A stretch of DNA of 5,123 nt, from the NCBI GenBank assembly GCA_025362415.1, contig JANYGM010000219.1, positions 1 to 5,123 of the forward strand, read 5' to 3'. The stretch comes from a bacterium. GTDB lineage: Bacteria; Bacteroidota; Bacteroidia; Cytophagales; Thermonemataceae. The translations under genes and the position numbers were made by a program. Below the pieces are notes generated by a model, which saw only the letters and a list, made by a program, of their open reading frames with translations, did not search any database and was not told the DNA's origin. Every line of letters starts with the position of its first letter. The first letter of the stretch is position 1. Positions 1 through 5,123 of this stretch are shown in pieces.

Positions 1-1
1 C

Positions 2-1195
2 TTCAAATGGCTCATTAGCAATTACTTTGGTTACTGCAAGTTTTTACTAAATAATTTGCAACGGAACTTTTACACCAACCAAAATTTTAAAGAAGCAATA
101 AAACTTTTTGACAAATACATAAAAGCAGATACCACTAATGAAGATGCATATTTTAAGCGTGGCAACGCACATTTTAACCTCAATAATTTGGAAAAAGCAG
201 ACACGGATTTTTCTAAGACTTTACGCATAGATACCGCTAATTTTGAGGCGTATTTGTATAAAGGTGTGATACGTTTTAGGGCTGAAAAGTATGATAGTGC
301 TAATTTTTACTTTGAAAAATCATTAAAATTTAATTTTAATCAGCCTGTTTTGTTCAATTATCTGGCGGAAAGTCATCATTTATTAGGAAATTTGGACACA
401 GCTATTAGGTATTATGATGATATTATTGTGCGTTTTCCGTTAGAAACAGCACTTTATTTGGGCAGAGCAAACTGTTATTTTGATAAAGCAGACTACCGCA
501 ATGCCATTACGGATTTTGACAAAGTGCTTTCTAATGCGCAATCTGGTATGCCTCGTAATGTAGATGTATTACGCAAGAGAGCGCAGGCAAAGTTTTTATT
601 ATCTGATTTTCAAGGAGTTATTAATGATTTAGAAGAAATTGAAAGTAAAGTTTTGAGCCAAAATTTTATGGAAAATAATGCTAAAAATGAAGATGAAAAA
701 GCTACCTTAATGGAAGTTTTAGCGGAAGAATATAGCCTAAAAGCCTTTTGCTATAACGAACTAAAACAACCTCAAAATGCTATTCTAAGCATTTCTAAAG
801 CTATTGATTTGGATAGTTTAGAAAGTAAATTTGTGGAGGAACGCTTAAATTACTTTCTTATCTCAAAAAAATACCCAGAAGCACTCAAAGATATCAATAA
901 AATCATTTATTTAGACAAAGAAAATACACCAGATAATTGTTTGGGGCTTCCAAATGAACTTTTATTAGCGCAAAAAACTGATATTTTGGTTTTAATGAAA
1001 AACTACAAAGTAGCAGAGGAAAATTATACAACTTTAATAAATATTTCTCCTAAAAATGCAAATTATCACTATCAACGTGGTTTAATGCGGTTTTATCTCA
1101 AAAAGAAAAAGAAAGAAATAAAAACAGATATACAAAATGCAAAAAAATTAGGGTTTGATAAGGCAAAAATGCACCAAAAACTTGTTGATGTGTGA
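2..1195 (+). CDS. Tetratricopeptide-repeat (TPR) protein, 5'-truncated by the window edge
   Basis: A protein built almost wholly of TPR helix pairs; TPR proteins are protein-protein interaction scaffolds, and the partner here is unknown. Numbering residues from the TTG at 56, clear repeats occupy about 29-62 (AYFKRGNAHFNLNNLEKA), 63-96, 97-130 and 131-164 (LGRANCYFDKADYRNA). More degenerate ones lie near 170-199, 223-254, 260-287 and 303-348. The tail is lysine-rich and ends in an 'AKKLGF' motif often seen after a last TPR. The frame is open to the left edge with no ATG. TTG at 56 is a poor start choice: it has no ribosome binding site, and starting there would cut helix A of a repeat whose hydrophobic positions (LLNNLQRNFY) continue upstream. 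The true start and any signal peptide therefore probably lie outside the window. The final codons GAT GTG TGA lie inside the following repeat array. The TPR fold is certain; the role is unknown. Confidence 0.9.
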   Translation, partial: FKWLISNYFGYCKFLLNNLQRNFYTNQNFKEAIKLFDKYIKADTTNEDAYFKRGNAHFNLNNLEKADTDFSKTLRIDTANFEAYLYKGVIRFRAEKYDSANFYFEKSLKFNFNQPVLFNYLAESHHLLGNLDTAIRYYDDIIVRFPLETALYLGRANCYFDKADYRNAITDFDKVLSNAQSGMPRNVDVLRKRAQAKFLLSDFQGVINDLEEIESKVLSQNFMENNAKNEDEKATLMEVLAEEYSLKAFCYNELKQPQNAILSISKAIDLDSLESKFVEERLNYFLISKKYPEALKDINKIIYLDKENTPDNCLGLPNELLLAQKTDILVLMKNYKVAEENYTTLINISPKNANYHYQRGLMRFYLKKKKKEIKTDIQNAKKLGFDKAKMHQKLVDV

Positions 1196-1303
1196 TATAT
1201 GATGTGTGATATATGATGTAAATACATTGTTCTACGAAAAAAAATACATCACACATCATACATCACACATCATACATCAAAGCATCATATATCAAAGCAT
1301 CAA
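1187..1303. repeat. Composite tandem and inverted repeat between two convergent genes
   Basis: Two tandem copies of the 14-mer GATGTGTGATATAT (1187-1200, 1201-1214) face two copies of ACATCACACATCAT (1246-1259, 1260-1273). These are followed by two 15-bp variants, ACATCAAAGCATCAT (1274-1288) and ATATCAAAGCATCAA (1289-1303). The left block 1187-1210 and right block 1248-1271 are complementary at 23 of 24 positions, so RNA from either strand could fold into a long AU-rich hairpin with a 37-nt loop. The cluster contains the stop codons of both flanking genes (TGA at 1193-1195 on plus; TGA at 1302-1300 on minus). No clean U-tract follows on either side, so a bidirectional terminator role is plausible but not shown. 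No protein-coding capacity is seen in it beyond these gene ends. Confidence 0.85.
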
Positions 1304-2466
1304 TAAAACCTTCCTTTCCATTCTGTTTTTCTTGGAATAATCCAATAAAAAATCAATAAAATTGACGTAAAAGCAACATAAAATTCATAAAAAATTAGAT
1401 ATTTTGCGGAAATTGTATTACCTGCTTTTTTGAGGATTGTATAAATAAAAATTGCTTGAATAATTATTTTACTTATTAAGATAAAAATTGCTTCTTGTGG
1501 CGCAAAAAGCATAAAAACTGCTATCACAGGGAAAAACAAGCCTTGCAAAGACAAAAGCAAAAACATATAAATAGGTACTTGCAAAACGCCAAAAAGCCAG
1601 CGTTTACGTTGTCCTAAAAGTTTTTTAAATGATAAAATAGGCATAGAAAATGCCGTTATTTGTTTTGAAATAAGGTTTTTGAAACCAAACCCTTTATCAA
1701 TAATTGCCCTAAAAAGAGCAAAATCTTCTACCAAACTAAAACCTATTTTTTCATAGCCACCACAAGCCTCATAAGCCTCACGACTAACTGCCATATTATT
1801 GCCCATTGCCGTTACAGGCAGGTTAAACGTACCAAAAGCTCGCACCATTCCAAGTGCCAACGACCAATCTAGGCTTTGCAAATGATGAAAAATATTCTCT
1901 CCTTCTATCAAAGTAAAACCTGTAATAATGCCTGTTTTTTTGCTTTCAGCATTGTTTTGTAAGTTATTTTGCATACTGCCCAACATTCCGTTTATCCACG
2001 TTGTCGGAACAAAAATATCAGCATCTGTAAAGAAAAAATACTCACCAGTTGCGTGATGGGCAAGTTGTGCCAACACATTTGTTTTTCCTTTTAAATCAGC
2101 AATATTTTGGGTAATATCAAATAATTCAAAATAAGCATTTTCTTTAATAAAATCTTCAATAATTTGCTTTGTATTATCATCAGAGGCATCATTTCCAATT
2201 AAAATCTGTAAGTTTTCTTTTGGATAATCAAGATTTTGGAGAGATTTTAGGCAACGTAAAATATTTTTTTCCTCGTTGCGTGCAGCCACAAGAATACTAA
2301 TTTTGGAAATAATTTTAGGACTAACTTGAGGGAGATAATCCGCTGTTGTTTGTGTCCCCACAAACGACTTTTTTAAAATAGCACTATCTTGGATAAATAC
2401 AATTTTCAAAAGGAAAATAATATTTACCAAAAAGAAAATACCAAAAAATATTTCTAAAAAAATCAT
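1300..2466 (-). CDS. Membrane-anchored family 2 glycosyltransferase
   Basis: A GT-A fold family 2 enzyme that should transfer a sugar from a nucleotide-sugar donor to a lipid or polysaccharide acceptor at the cytoplasmic face of the inner membrane. An N-terminal membrane helix (about residues 2-25) precedes the catalytic domain. Visible motifs are ISILVAARNEE (56-66), the nucleotide-binding GNDASDD (91-97), the metal-binding DAD (148-150), GNNMAVSREAYEACGGY (222-238), the acidic pair ED (247-248, likely catalytic base region) and QRKRW (286-290), the Q/RxxRW signature of processive and related GT2 enzymes. About three hydrophobic helices follow (293-322, 327-345, 357-377), then PRKTEWKGRFY. 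All key residues are present and 388 aa is a normal length. The ATG at 2466 is preceded by an A-rich leader without a Shine-Dalgarno, as usual in Bacteroidota. The upstream gene ends in its own terminator, so this gene is probably transcribed separately, but I found no convincing promoter. The acceptor cannot be inferred; related proteins act on carotenoids, glycolipids or exopolysaccharide. Confidence 0.93.
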   Translation of the reverse strand: MIFLEIFFGIFFLVNIIFLLKIVFIQDSAILKKSFVGTQTTADYLPQVSPKIISKISILVAARNEEKNILRCLKSLQNLDYPKENLQILIGNDASDDNTKQIIEDFIKENAYFELFDITQNIADLKGKTNVLAQLAHHATGEYFFFTDADIFVPTTWINGMLGSMQNNLQNNAESKKTGIITGFTLIEGENIFHHLQSLDWSLALGMVRAFGTFNLPVTAMGNNMAVSREAYEACGGYEKIGFSLVEDFALFRAIIDKGFGFKNLISKQITAFSMPILSFKKLLGQRKRWLFGVLQVPIYMFLLLSLQGLFFPVIAVFMLFAPQEAIFILISKIIIQAIFIYTILKKAGNTISAKYLIFYEFYVAFTSILLIFYWIIPRKTEWKGRFY

Positions 2467-2471
2467 TTTTT

Positions 2472-2502
2472 AATTGTGAATTAGAAATTGTGAATTGTGA
2501 AT
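2472..2502. repeat. Simple AATTGTGAATT-type repeat in the glycosyltransferase leader
   Basis: AATTGTGAATT occurs at 2472-2482 and again at 2486-2496, and its 3' half is reiterated through 2502 (AATTGTGAATTGTGAAT). It lies immediately upstream of the glycosyltransferase start codon, so it would be part of that gene's leader or promoter region. No coding or known regulatory motif is recognised. Confidence 0.7.
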
Positions 2503-2527
2503 GAATACAGTAACCTACATAACTTAA

Positions 2528-2559
2528 AAAGTTCAGTTTGAAAACTCAAACTGAACTTT
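2528..2559 (-). terminator. Intrinsic terminator after the 249-aa gene
   Basis: A perfect 14-bp inverted repeat (arms 2528-2541, AAAGTTCAGTTTGA, and 2546-2559) encloses a 4-nt loop. Read on the minus strand, the hairpin ends in a run of five U residues (2530-2526), the shape expected of a Rho-independent terminator about 35 nt after the stop of the 249-aa gene. It would insulate that unit from the glycosyltransferase gene downstream. The plus-strand reading lacks a good U-tract, so I assign it to the minus strand. Confidence 0.82.
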
Positions 2560-2564
2560 AAAAA

Positions 2565-2594
2565 TTCGTACTTCGTACTTCAAACTTCGTACTT
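2565..2594. repeat. TTCGTACTT-type tandem repeat overlapping a stop codon
   Basis: Three copies of the core TTCGTACTT lie at 2565-2573, 2572-2580 and 2586-2594. The first two overlap by two bases and the third is separated by CAAAC. On the minus strand the array begins inside the TAA stop codon of the 249-aa gene and runs toward its terminator. The unit holds the self-complementary GTAC. Function is unknown. Confidence 0.75.
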
Positions 2595-3342
2595 AGATAA
2601 CGTCTTTGTGGATAAAATCAAAAATTCTCTGACCCAATTTCACGTTTCCAACTTCTACGTTATTAGCCTTAGAACGTGCAATTTTGATGTTTTCAATGAG
2701 TTTTTCAAGGCGTTTTATCATCTCTGTTTTTTGCGAAATAGCAAGTTTTCCAGACGAATAAGTTGTAACATATTTTCCTACCTGAAAATCTAGGCTCAAA
2801 AGTTCTGTTTGCGCTGGGTGTTTGTCTGTTGCTTCATATTTAACAATCACTTTTGGGCGTTTGATGCTTCTAAATTTGACCTCTTCCTCTGTTTTGTAGG
2901 TATTTGTTTGCTTATCAAAATTCCATTTTTTGGTAGATTCTAGCGTTGGAATGGCTTGATACAAATCCAAAATTTTACTTACTTGCGACTCCAAAGCAAG
3001 CAAAGAAGTGGCTGAAAACGTCCCAAAGTTAGTTTCTCCTACAATTAATTCTGCTTTTGCAGTACCAGAAGCATTTGTTTCCTCTTTTGAAAGTGTCGCA
3101 TCAATAGCAGTAACTGCATCTTCCAAAACCTCTTCTAGTTGTTGTTTTACAGTCTTCACCATTTCCTTTGTTTCATCAGGAATTTGCTCGTTATCTTCTT
3201 CCAAAGACACGTATTTTTTCACCATACCATCAAAATAAGGGTCATTTTTGGTGAAAGTTTTTTTTGCCTCTCCAATAGAAAGACTAGATTTGTTTTTGCG
3301 GTCTTGCTCAACTGCAAGCAATTCATAAAGCTTATTAGCCAT
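2593..3342 (-). CDS. Conserved protein of unknown function with a YEATxxHPAQ motif
   Basis: A 249-aa, charged, predicted soluble protein without signal peptide or membrane segment. The N-terminus (MANKLYELLAVEQDRKNK) is followed by a helical acidic stretch (46-86), a 'AKAELIVGE' strand region (95-103), a leucine-rich helix (112-130), KKWNFDKQTNTYKTEEE (138-154), then KVIVKYEATDKHPAQTE (164-180) and a basic C-terminal helix region (207-227) ending near FDFIH. From memory, this order of motifs, especially YEAT-x2-HPAQ and the 'A(R/K)xxAN' helix, matches a family of about 240-aa uncharacterised proteins found in actinobacteria, other bacteria and phages; I recall a Pfam label DUF7873 but could not check it. 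No catalytic motif is evident. The ATG at 3342 follows an A-rich leader and one copy of a 26-bp repeat, shared with the 48-aa gene upstream, with which it probably forms an operon. A terminator follows at 2528-2559. Confidence 0.87.
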   Translation of the reverse strand: MANKLYELLAVEQDRKNKSSLSIGEAKKTFTKNDPYFDGMVKKYVSLEEDNEQIPDETKEMVKTVKQQLEEVLEDAVTAIDATLSKEETNASGTAKAELIVGETNFGTFSATSLLALESQVSKILDLYQAIPTLESTKKWNFDKQTNTYKTEEEVKFRSIKRPKVIVKYEATDKHPAQTELLSLDFQVGKYVTTYSSGKLAISQKTEMIKRLEKLIENIKIARSKANNVEVGNVKLGQRIFDFIHKDVI

Positions 3343-3354
3343 AATTTAGTTGTT

Positions 3355-3380
3355 TTTTAGATGATTTGTTAAGTTAATTT
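3355..3380 (-). repeat. 26-bp direct repeat, copy 2 (leader of the 249-aa gene)
   Basis: Identical over 26 bp to 3545-3570; on the minus strand it begins AAATTAACTTAACAAATC and ends CATCTAAAA. It ends 12 nt before the ATG of the 249-aa gene and starts 7 nt after the stop of the 48-aa gene. No -7 promoter box lies upstream of this copy. It contains the near-palindrome TTAACTTAA. It may act in the mRNA or as an operator, or simply be a duplication scar. Confidence 0.9.
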
Positions 3381-3387
3381 ATTAAGG

Positions 3388-3534
3388 TTATATTATGTGC
3401 TTAAAATACGGATTTATTTCTTTTAAGTCAGCTAAGGTATATTCAGGCTCGTCATCTCCATAAGCAGTAGCAAAATTTTGCATACCTAGTCTATAAAAAA
3501 AGTCATTTTCTTCGTCATTTTCTACAGTATTCAT
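3388..3534 (-). CDS. Small acidic 48-aa protein of unknown function
   Basis: An ORF of 48 codons plus TAA, beginning MNTVENDEENDFFYRLGMQN, continuing FATAYGDDEPEYTLADLKE and ending INPYFKHII. The composition is acidic (AYGDDEPEYTLADLKE core), with no membrane segment. Evidence that it is real: an ATG start with an A/T-rich leader, protein-like composition with no low complexity, and the same 26-bp leader that precedes the annotated-size gene downstream. The 'AYGxDEPEY-x5-KE-x-NP' pattern resembles small bacterial proteins I remember being found near toxin-antitoxin loci, but that is memory only and no toxin gene lies beside it here. It is probably co-transcribed with the 249-aa gene, 45 bp downstream. 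Nothing shows what it does. Confidence 0.72.
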   Translation of the reverse strand: MNTVENDEENDFFYRLGMQNFATAYGDDEPEYTLADLKEINPYFKHII

Positions 3535-3544
3535 TTGAATATAC

Positions 3545-3570
3545 TTTTAGATGATTTGTTAAGTTAATTT
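3545..3570 (-). repeat. 26-bp direct repeat, copy 1 (leader of the 48-aa gene)
   Basis: Exact match to 3355-3380, 190 bp apart in the same orientation. On the minus strand it ends 10 nt before the ATG of the 48-aa gene and starts 3 nt after the candidate -7 promoter box, so a transcript would begin within or very close to it. Confidence 0.9.
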
Positions 3571-3573
3571 TCA

Positions 3574-3581
3574 CAAATATA
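3574..3581 (-). promoter_or_regulatory. Candidate Bacteroidota -7 promoter box (TATATTTG)
   Basis: Read on the minus strand this is TATATTTG, an exact match to the Bacteroidota sigma-A -7 consensus TAnnTTTG. It would drive the 48-aa and 249-aa genes with a start site near the upstream edge of the 26-bp repeat. No good -33 TTG box is present at the expected distance of about 20 bp, where the sequence is T/A-rich, so the call rests on one box. I saw no exact match in the leaders of the other minus-strand genes. Confidence 0.45.
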
Positions 3582-3624
3582 AACAAAATAATAATAAAAG
3601 AAATTAAATTTTAAAATAGCTTTT

Positions 3625-4866
3625 TTAATTGATAGTTCCAGAGCCAATAAGTTCATCTCCATCATACCAAGCCACAAATTGCCCTGCTGCAATACCCTGT
3701 TGAAACTCCTCAAATACCACAAAAAGTCCCTGCTCACGCATATACAAATGCGCTTGCACGAGTGGTTGCCTGTACCTGATGCGTGCTTGATACGTCCTAT
3801 TTTCGTTGATTTTCATTGTCAAATCTTCTCTAATCCAATGAATTTCAGTGTTTTTGACAAAAAGCCCTTTTCTATTGAGTGCAGGGTGATTTTGCCCTTG
3901 TCCTGTATAAACAATATTGCTTACAACGTCAGTAGCCACTACAAAAAGCGGCTTAGGTTTTCCGCCAACTTGCAAACCTTTACGCTGTCCATTAGTATAA
4001 AAATGCGCTCCTTGATGCTCCCCAACTACTTTTCCATCTTTTTCAGAGAAAATAAAAGTTTTAGTGATTTCTTCTAATTTTTCTATTGAAATGTTTTCAT
4101 TAAATTGTTCAATAAAATTACTTTCGTTATTATTTTCTTGTTGATTTTCTGCTTGATTTTCAGAAAAAAGGGTACTTTTCACATCAATTTCAATGATTTT
4201 TCCTGTTTTTGCTTTGAGTTGTTGTTGCAAAAAATCTGGTAAACGGATTTTTCCCACAAAACACAAACCTTGTGAATCTTTTTTATCTGCAGTAATCAAG
4301 TCAGCAAGTTTTGCAATTTCACGTACTTGCGGTTTTAGCATATCTCCAATAGGAAAAAGTGCCATAGAAAGCTGTTCTTGCGTAAGTTGACACAAAAAAT
4401 AACTTTGGTCTTTGTTGGGGTCTTTTCCTGCAAGCAACCTAAAAATAGCTTTTCCATCTTTTTGGACAACATCTTTTCTACAATAATGCCCAGTTGCAAC
4501 AAAATCAGCCCCTAATTGCTTGGCAGCCTTCAAAAATACATCAAATTTTATTTCTCTATTACACAAAATATCAGGGTTTGGTGTGCGCCCATTTTCGTAT
4601 TCAGAAAACATATAATCTACAATGCGTTGCTTGTATTCTACACTCAAATCAATGTTTTTAAACGGAATACCCAATTTTTCAGCAACAATAAGCGCATCAT
4701 TGCTATCTTCTACCCAAGGACATTCGTTATTGATGACAACTGTTTCGTCGTGCCAATTTTTCATAAACATTCCTATCACTTCGTACCCTTGTTGCACAAG
4801 CAAATAAGCAGCTACACTAGAATCAACGCCCCCAGAAAGCCCTACAACCACTCTTTTTTTTGTCAT
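3625..4866 (-). CDS. mnmA: tRNA-specific 2-thiouridylase MnmA
   Basis: MnmA makes the 2-thio group of wobble uridine 34 in tRNA-Lys, -Glu and -Gln: it adenylates C2 with ATP and replaces the oxygen with sulfur relayed from a cysteine desulfurase. It is cytoplasmic. The PP-loop ATP site SGGVDSS is at 11-17. The PNPDILCN block (96-103) supplies Asp99 and the catalytic Cys102, and SQGLCFVGK (198-206) the second catalytic Cys202; both cysteines are present. GHY (126-128) and the tRNA-binding GQRKGL (293-298) of the central domain are conserved, and a C-terminal beta-barrel follows to residue 413. The protein is longer than the usual 360-390 aa because of an Asn/Glu/Gln-rich insertion at about 231-274. 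ATG at 4866 gives the standard N-terminus; the 5' leader is A/T-rich without a Shine-Dalgarno. No clear terminator follows the stop, so some read-through into the 48-aa gene 90 bp downstream is possible. Confidence 0.97.
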   Translation of the reverse strand: MTKKRVVVGLSGGVDSSVAAYLLVQQGYEVIGMFMKNWHDETVVINNECPWVEDSNDALIVAEKLGIPFKNIDLSVEYKQRIVDYMFSEYENGRTPNPDILCNREIKFDVFLKAAKQLGADFVATGHYCRKDVVQKDGKAIFRLLAGKDPNKDQSYFLCQLTQEQLSMALFPIGDMLKPQVREIAKLADLITADKKDSQGLCFVGKIRLPDFLQQQLKAKTGKIIEIDVKSTLFSENQAENQQENNNESNFIEQFNENISIEKLEEITKTFIFSEKDGKVVGEHQGAHFYTNGQRKGLQVGGKPKPLFVVATDVVSNIVYTGQGQNHPALNRKGLFVKNTEIHWIREDLTMKINENRTYQARIRYRQPLVQAHLYMREQGLFVVFEEFQQGIAAGQFVAWYDGDELIGSGTIN

Positions 4867-4969
4867 AAAATTTTTTCAAATAATTTCTTAGAAATAAAAC
4901 CGCTTAAATGCTTTATTTGTTCCTTTTATGTGAAATTTTAGGGAGAATTTTAGGAAAATAATTGTATTG

Positions 4970-5077
4970 AATTGTAGAGATAAGGCACTGCCTTATCTAG
5001 CAACAAACAATAACAACGAGCAGTTTTATAGTTCAATTTTTCCAATTCAGATAAGGCACTGCCTTATCTCTACAATT
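4970..5077. repeat. REP/BIME-like pair of nested palindromes
   Basis: Two copies of a 21-bp palindrome (arms AGATAAGGCA and TGCCTTATCT around a single central C) lie at 4978-4998 and 5049-5069. The left copy is preceded by AATTGTAG (4970-4977) and the right is followed by CTACAATT (5070-5077), so the outer 29-bp arms form an inverted repeat that differs only at the palindrome centre; 50 bp of unique AT-rich sequence lies between. A GTAG tetranucleotide directly 5' of a hairpin is the known signature of REP sequences recognised by RAYT (REP-associated Y1 transposase) proteins, and head-to-head pairs are called BIMEs. No transposase gene is in the window, so this would be a non-autonomous copy. 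It sits between the mnmA leader and the end of the next gene. Confidence 0.85.
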
Positions 5078-5078
5078 T

Positions 5079-5123
5079 CTACAACCTTTCTGCTAATTCC
5101 TTACCCTTCAAAACGCAATCCGC
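5079..5123 (-). CDS. Putative C-terminal end of a gene cut by the right edge
   Basis: Reading the minus strand in from the right edge gives the 14 codons ADCVLKGKELAERL, then TAG at 5081-5079. The composition looks like a genuine helical C-terminus, and the stop lies one base from the REP-like element, as expected for a gene end. Fourteen residues are too few to identify a family, and an open frame this short could be chance. Confidence 0.45.
   Translation of the reverse strand, partial: ADCVLKGKELAERL

Noticed and set aside
56..58. TTG as the start codon of the TPR gene
   Set aside because: The frame stays open to the left edge, there is no ribosome binding site, and starting here would cut helix A of the first TPR. 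The gene most likely begins outside the window.
1187..1303. Possible CRISPR array
   Set aside because: Units are 14-15 bp and directly abutting, with no unique spacers, and no cas gene is present.
3008..3238. Plus-strand open frames opposite the 249-aa gene (also 2608-2793 and 3139-3360)
   Set aside because: Low-complexity serine-, phenylalanine- or cysteine-rich translations antisense to a better-supported gene.
2593..3534. Toxin-antitoxin pair made of the 48-aa and 249-aa genes
   Set aside because: The order and size could fit, but the 249-aa protein has no toxin fold or catalytic motif I can recognise, so I kept them as a two-gene unit of unknown function.
3590..3624. Terminator after mnmA
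   Set aside because: The segment is A/T-rich with only weak AT pairing and no G/C-containing stem, so an intrinsic terminator is not supported.
3679..4077. Plus-strand open frame of 132 codons
   Set aside because: It lies wholly antisense to mnmA, whose protein has all the family motifs; the plus-strand translation has no recognisable domain. The same holds for the plus-strand frames at 4193-4390, 4516-4941 and 4622-4807.
4877..4884. ATTATTTG upstream of mnmA as a -7 promoter box
   Set aside because: It keeps the TTTG half but lacks the leading TA of TAnnTTTG and lies too close to the ATG; the real mnmA promoter was not located.
4891..4917. AAATAAA/TTTATTT inverted arms in the mnmA leader as a riboswitch or attenuator
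   Set aside because: Only a 7-bp all-AT stem with a 13-nt loop, expected by chance in AT-rich sequence; no known riboswitch motif is visible.

Overview
The window is AT-rich and reads as a chromosomal segment of a Bacteroidota bacterium, most likely a Cytophagales-type marine or gliding lineage. The reasons are: A-rich leaders without clear Shine-Dalgarno sequences, one exact match to the Bacteroidota -7 promoter box (TAnnTTTG), a GT2 glycosyltransferase ending in the 'EWKGRFY'-type tail that I associate with this phylum, and simple-repeat families packed into the intergenic gaps. The genus cannot be fixed from the sequence alone.

Layout from left to right. (1) A plus-strand gene for a tetratricopeptide-repeat (TPR) protein runs in from the left edge and stops at 1195. 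(2) A short dense repeat cluster (about 1187-1303) separates it from a convergent minus-strand gene. (3) The minus strand carries a membrane-anchored GT2 glycosyltransferase (1300-2466). (4) A 126-bp gap holds two more simple-repeat patches and a clear intrinsic terminator. (5) Next comes a minus-strand gene (2593-3342) for a soluble 249-aa conserved protein of unknown function. (6) Upstream of it lies a 48-aa minus-strand gene (3388-3534). A perfect 26-bp direct repeat sits just ahead of the start codon of both genes, and a candidate promoter lies upstream of the pair. (7) mnmA, the tRNA 2-thiouridylase gene (3625-4866), follows on the minus strand. (8) A 108-bp element made of two nested palindromes facing each other (4970-5077) resembles a REP/BIME unit. 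(9) The last 45 bp look like the C-terminal end of another minus-strand gene.

How the genes relate. Apart from mnmA (tRNA modification) and the glycosyltransferase (cell-surface or lipid glycosylation), functions are not firmly assignable. The 48-aa and 249-aa genes probably form a small dicistronic unit: they share orientation, share a leader sequence, have no terminator between them, and end at a strong terminator. No complete defence system, prophage module or secondary-metabolite cluster is visible. The most unusual material is non-coding: the duplicated 26-bp leader, the REP-like palindrome pair, and the way a different repeat family sits on or next to the stop codon at every gene end that borders a repeat.
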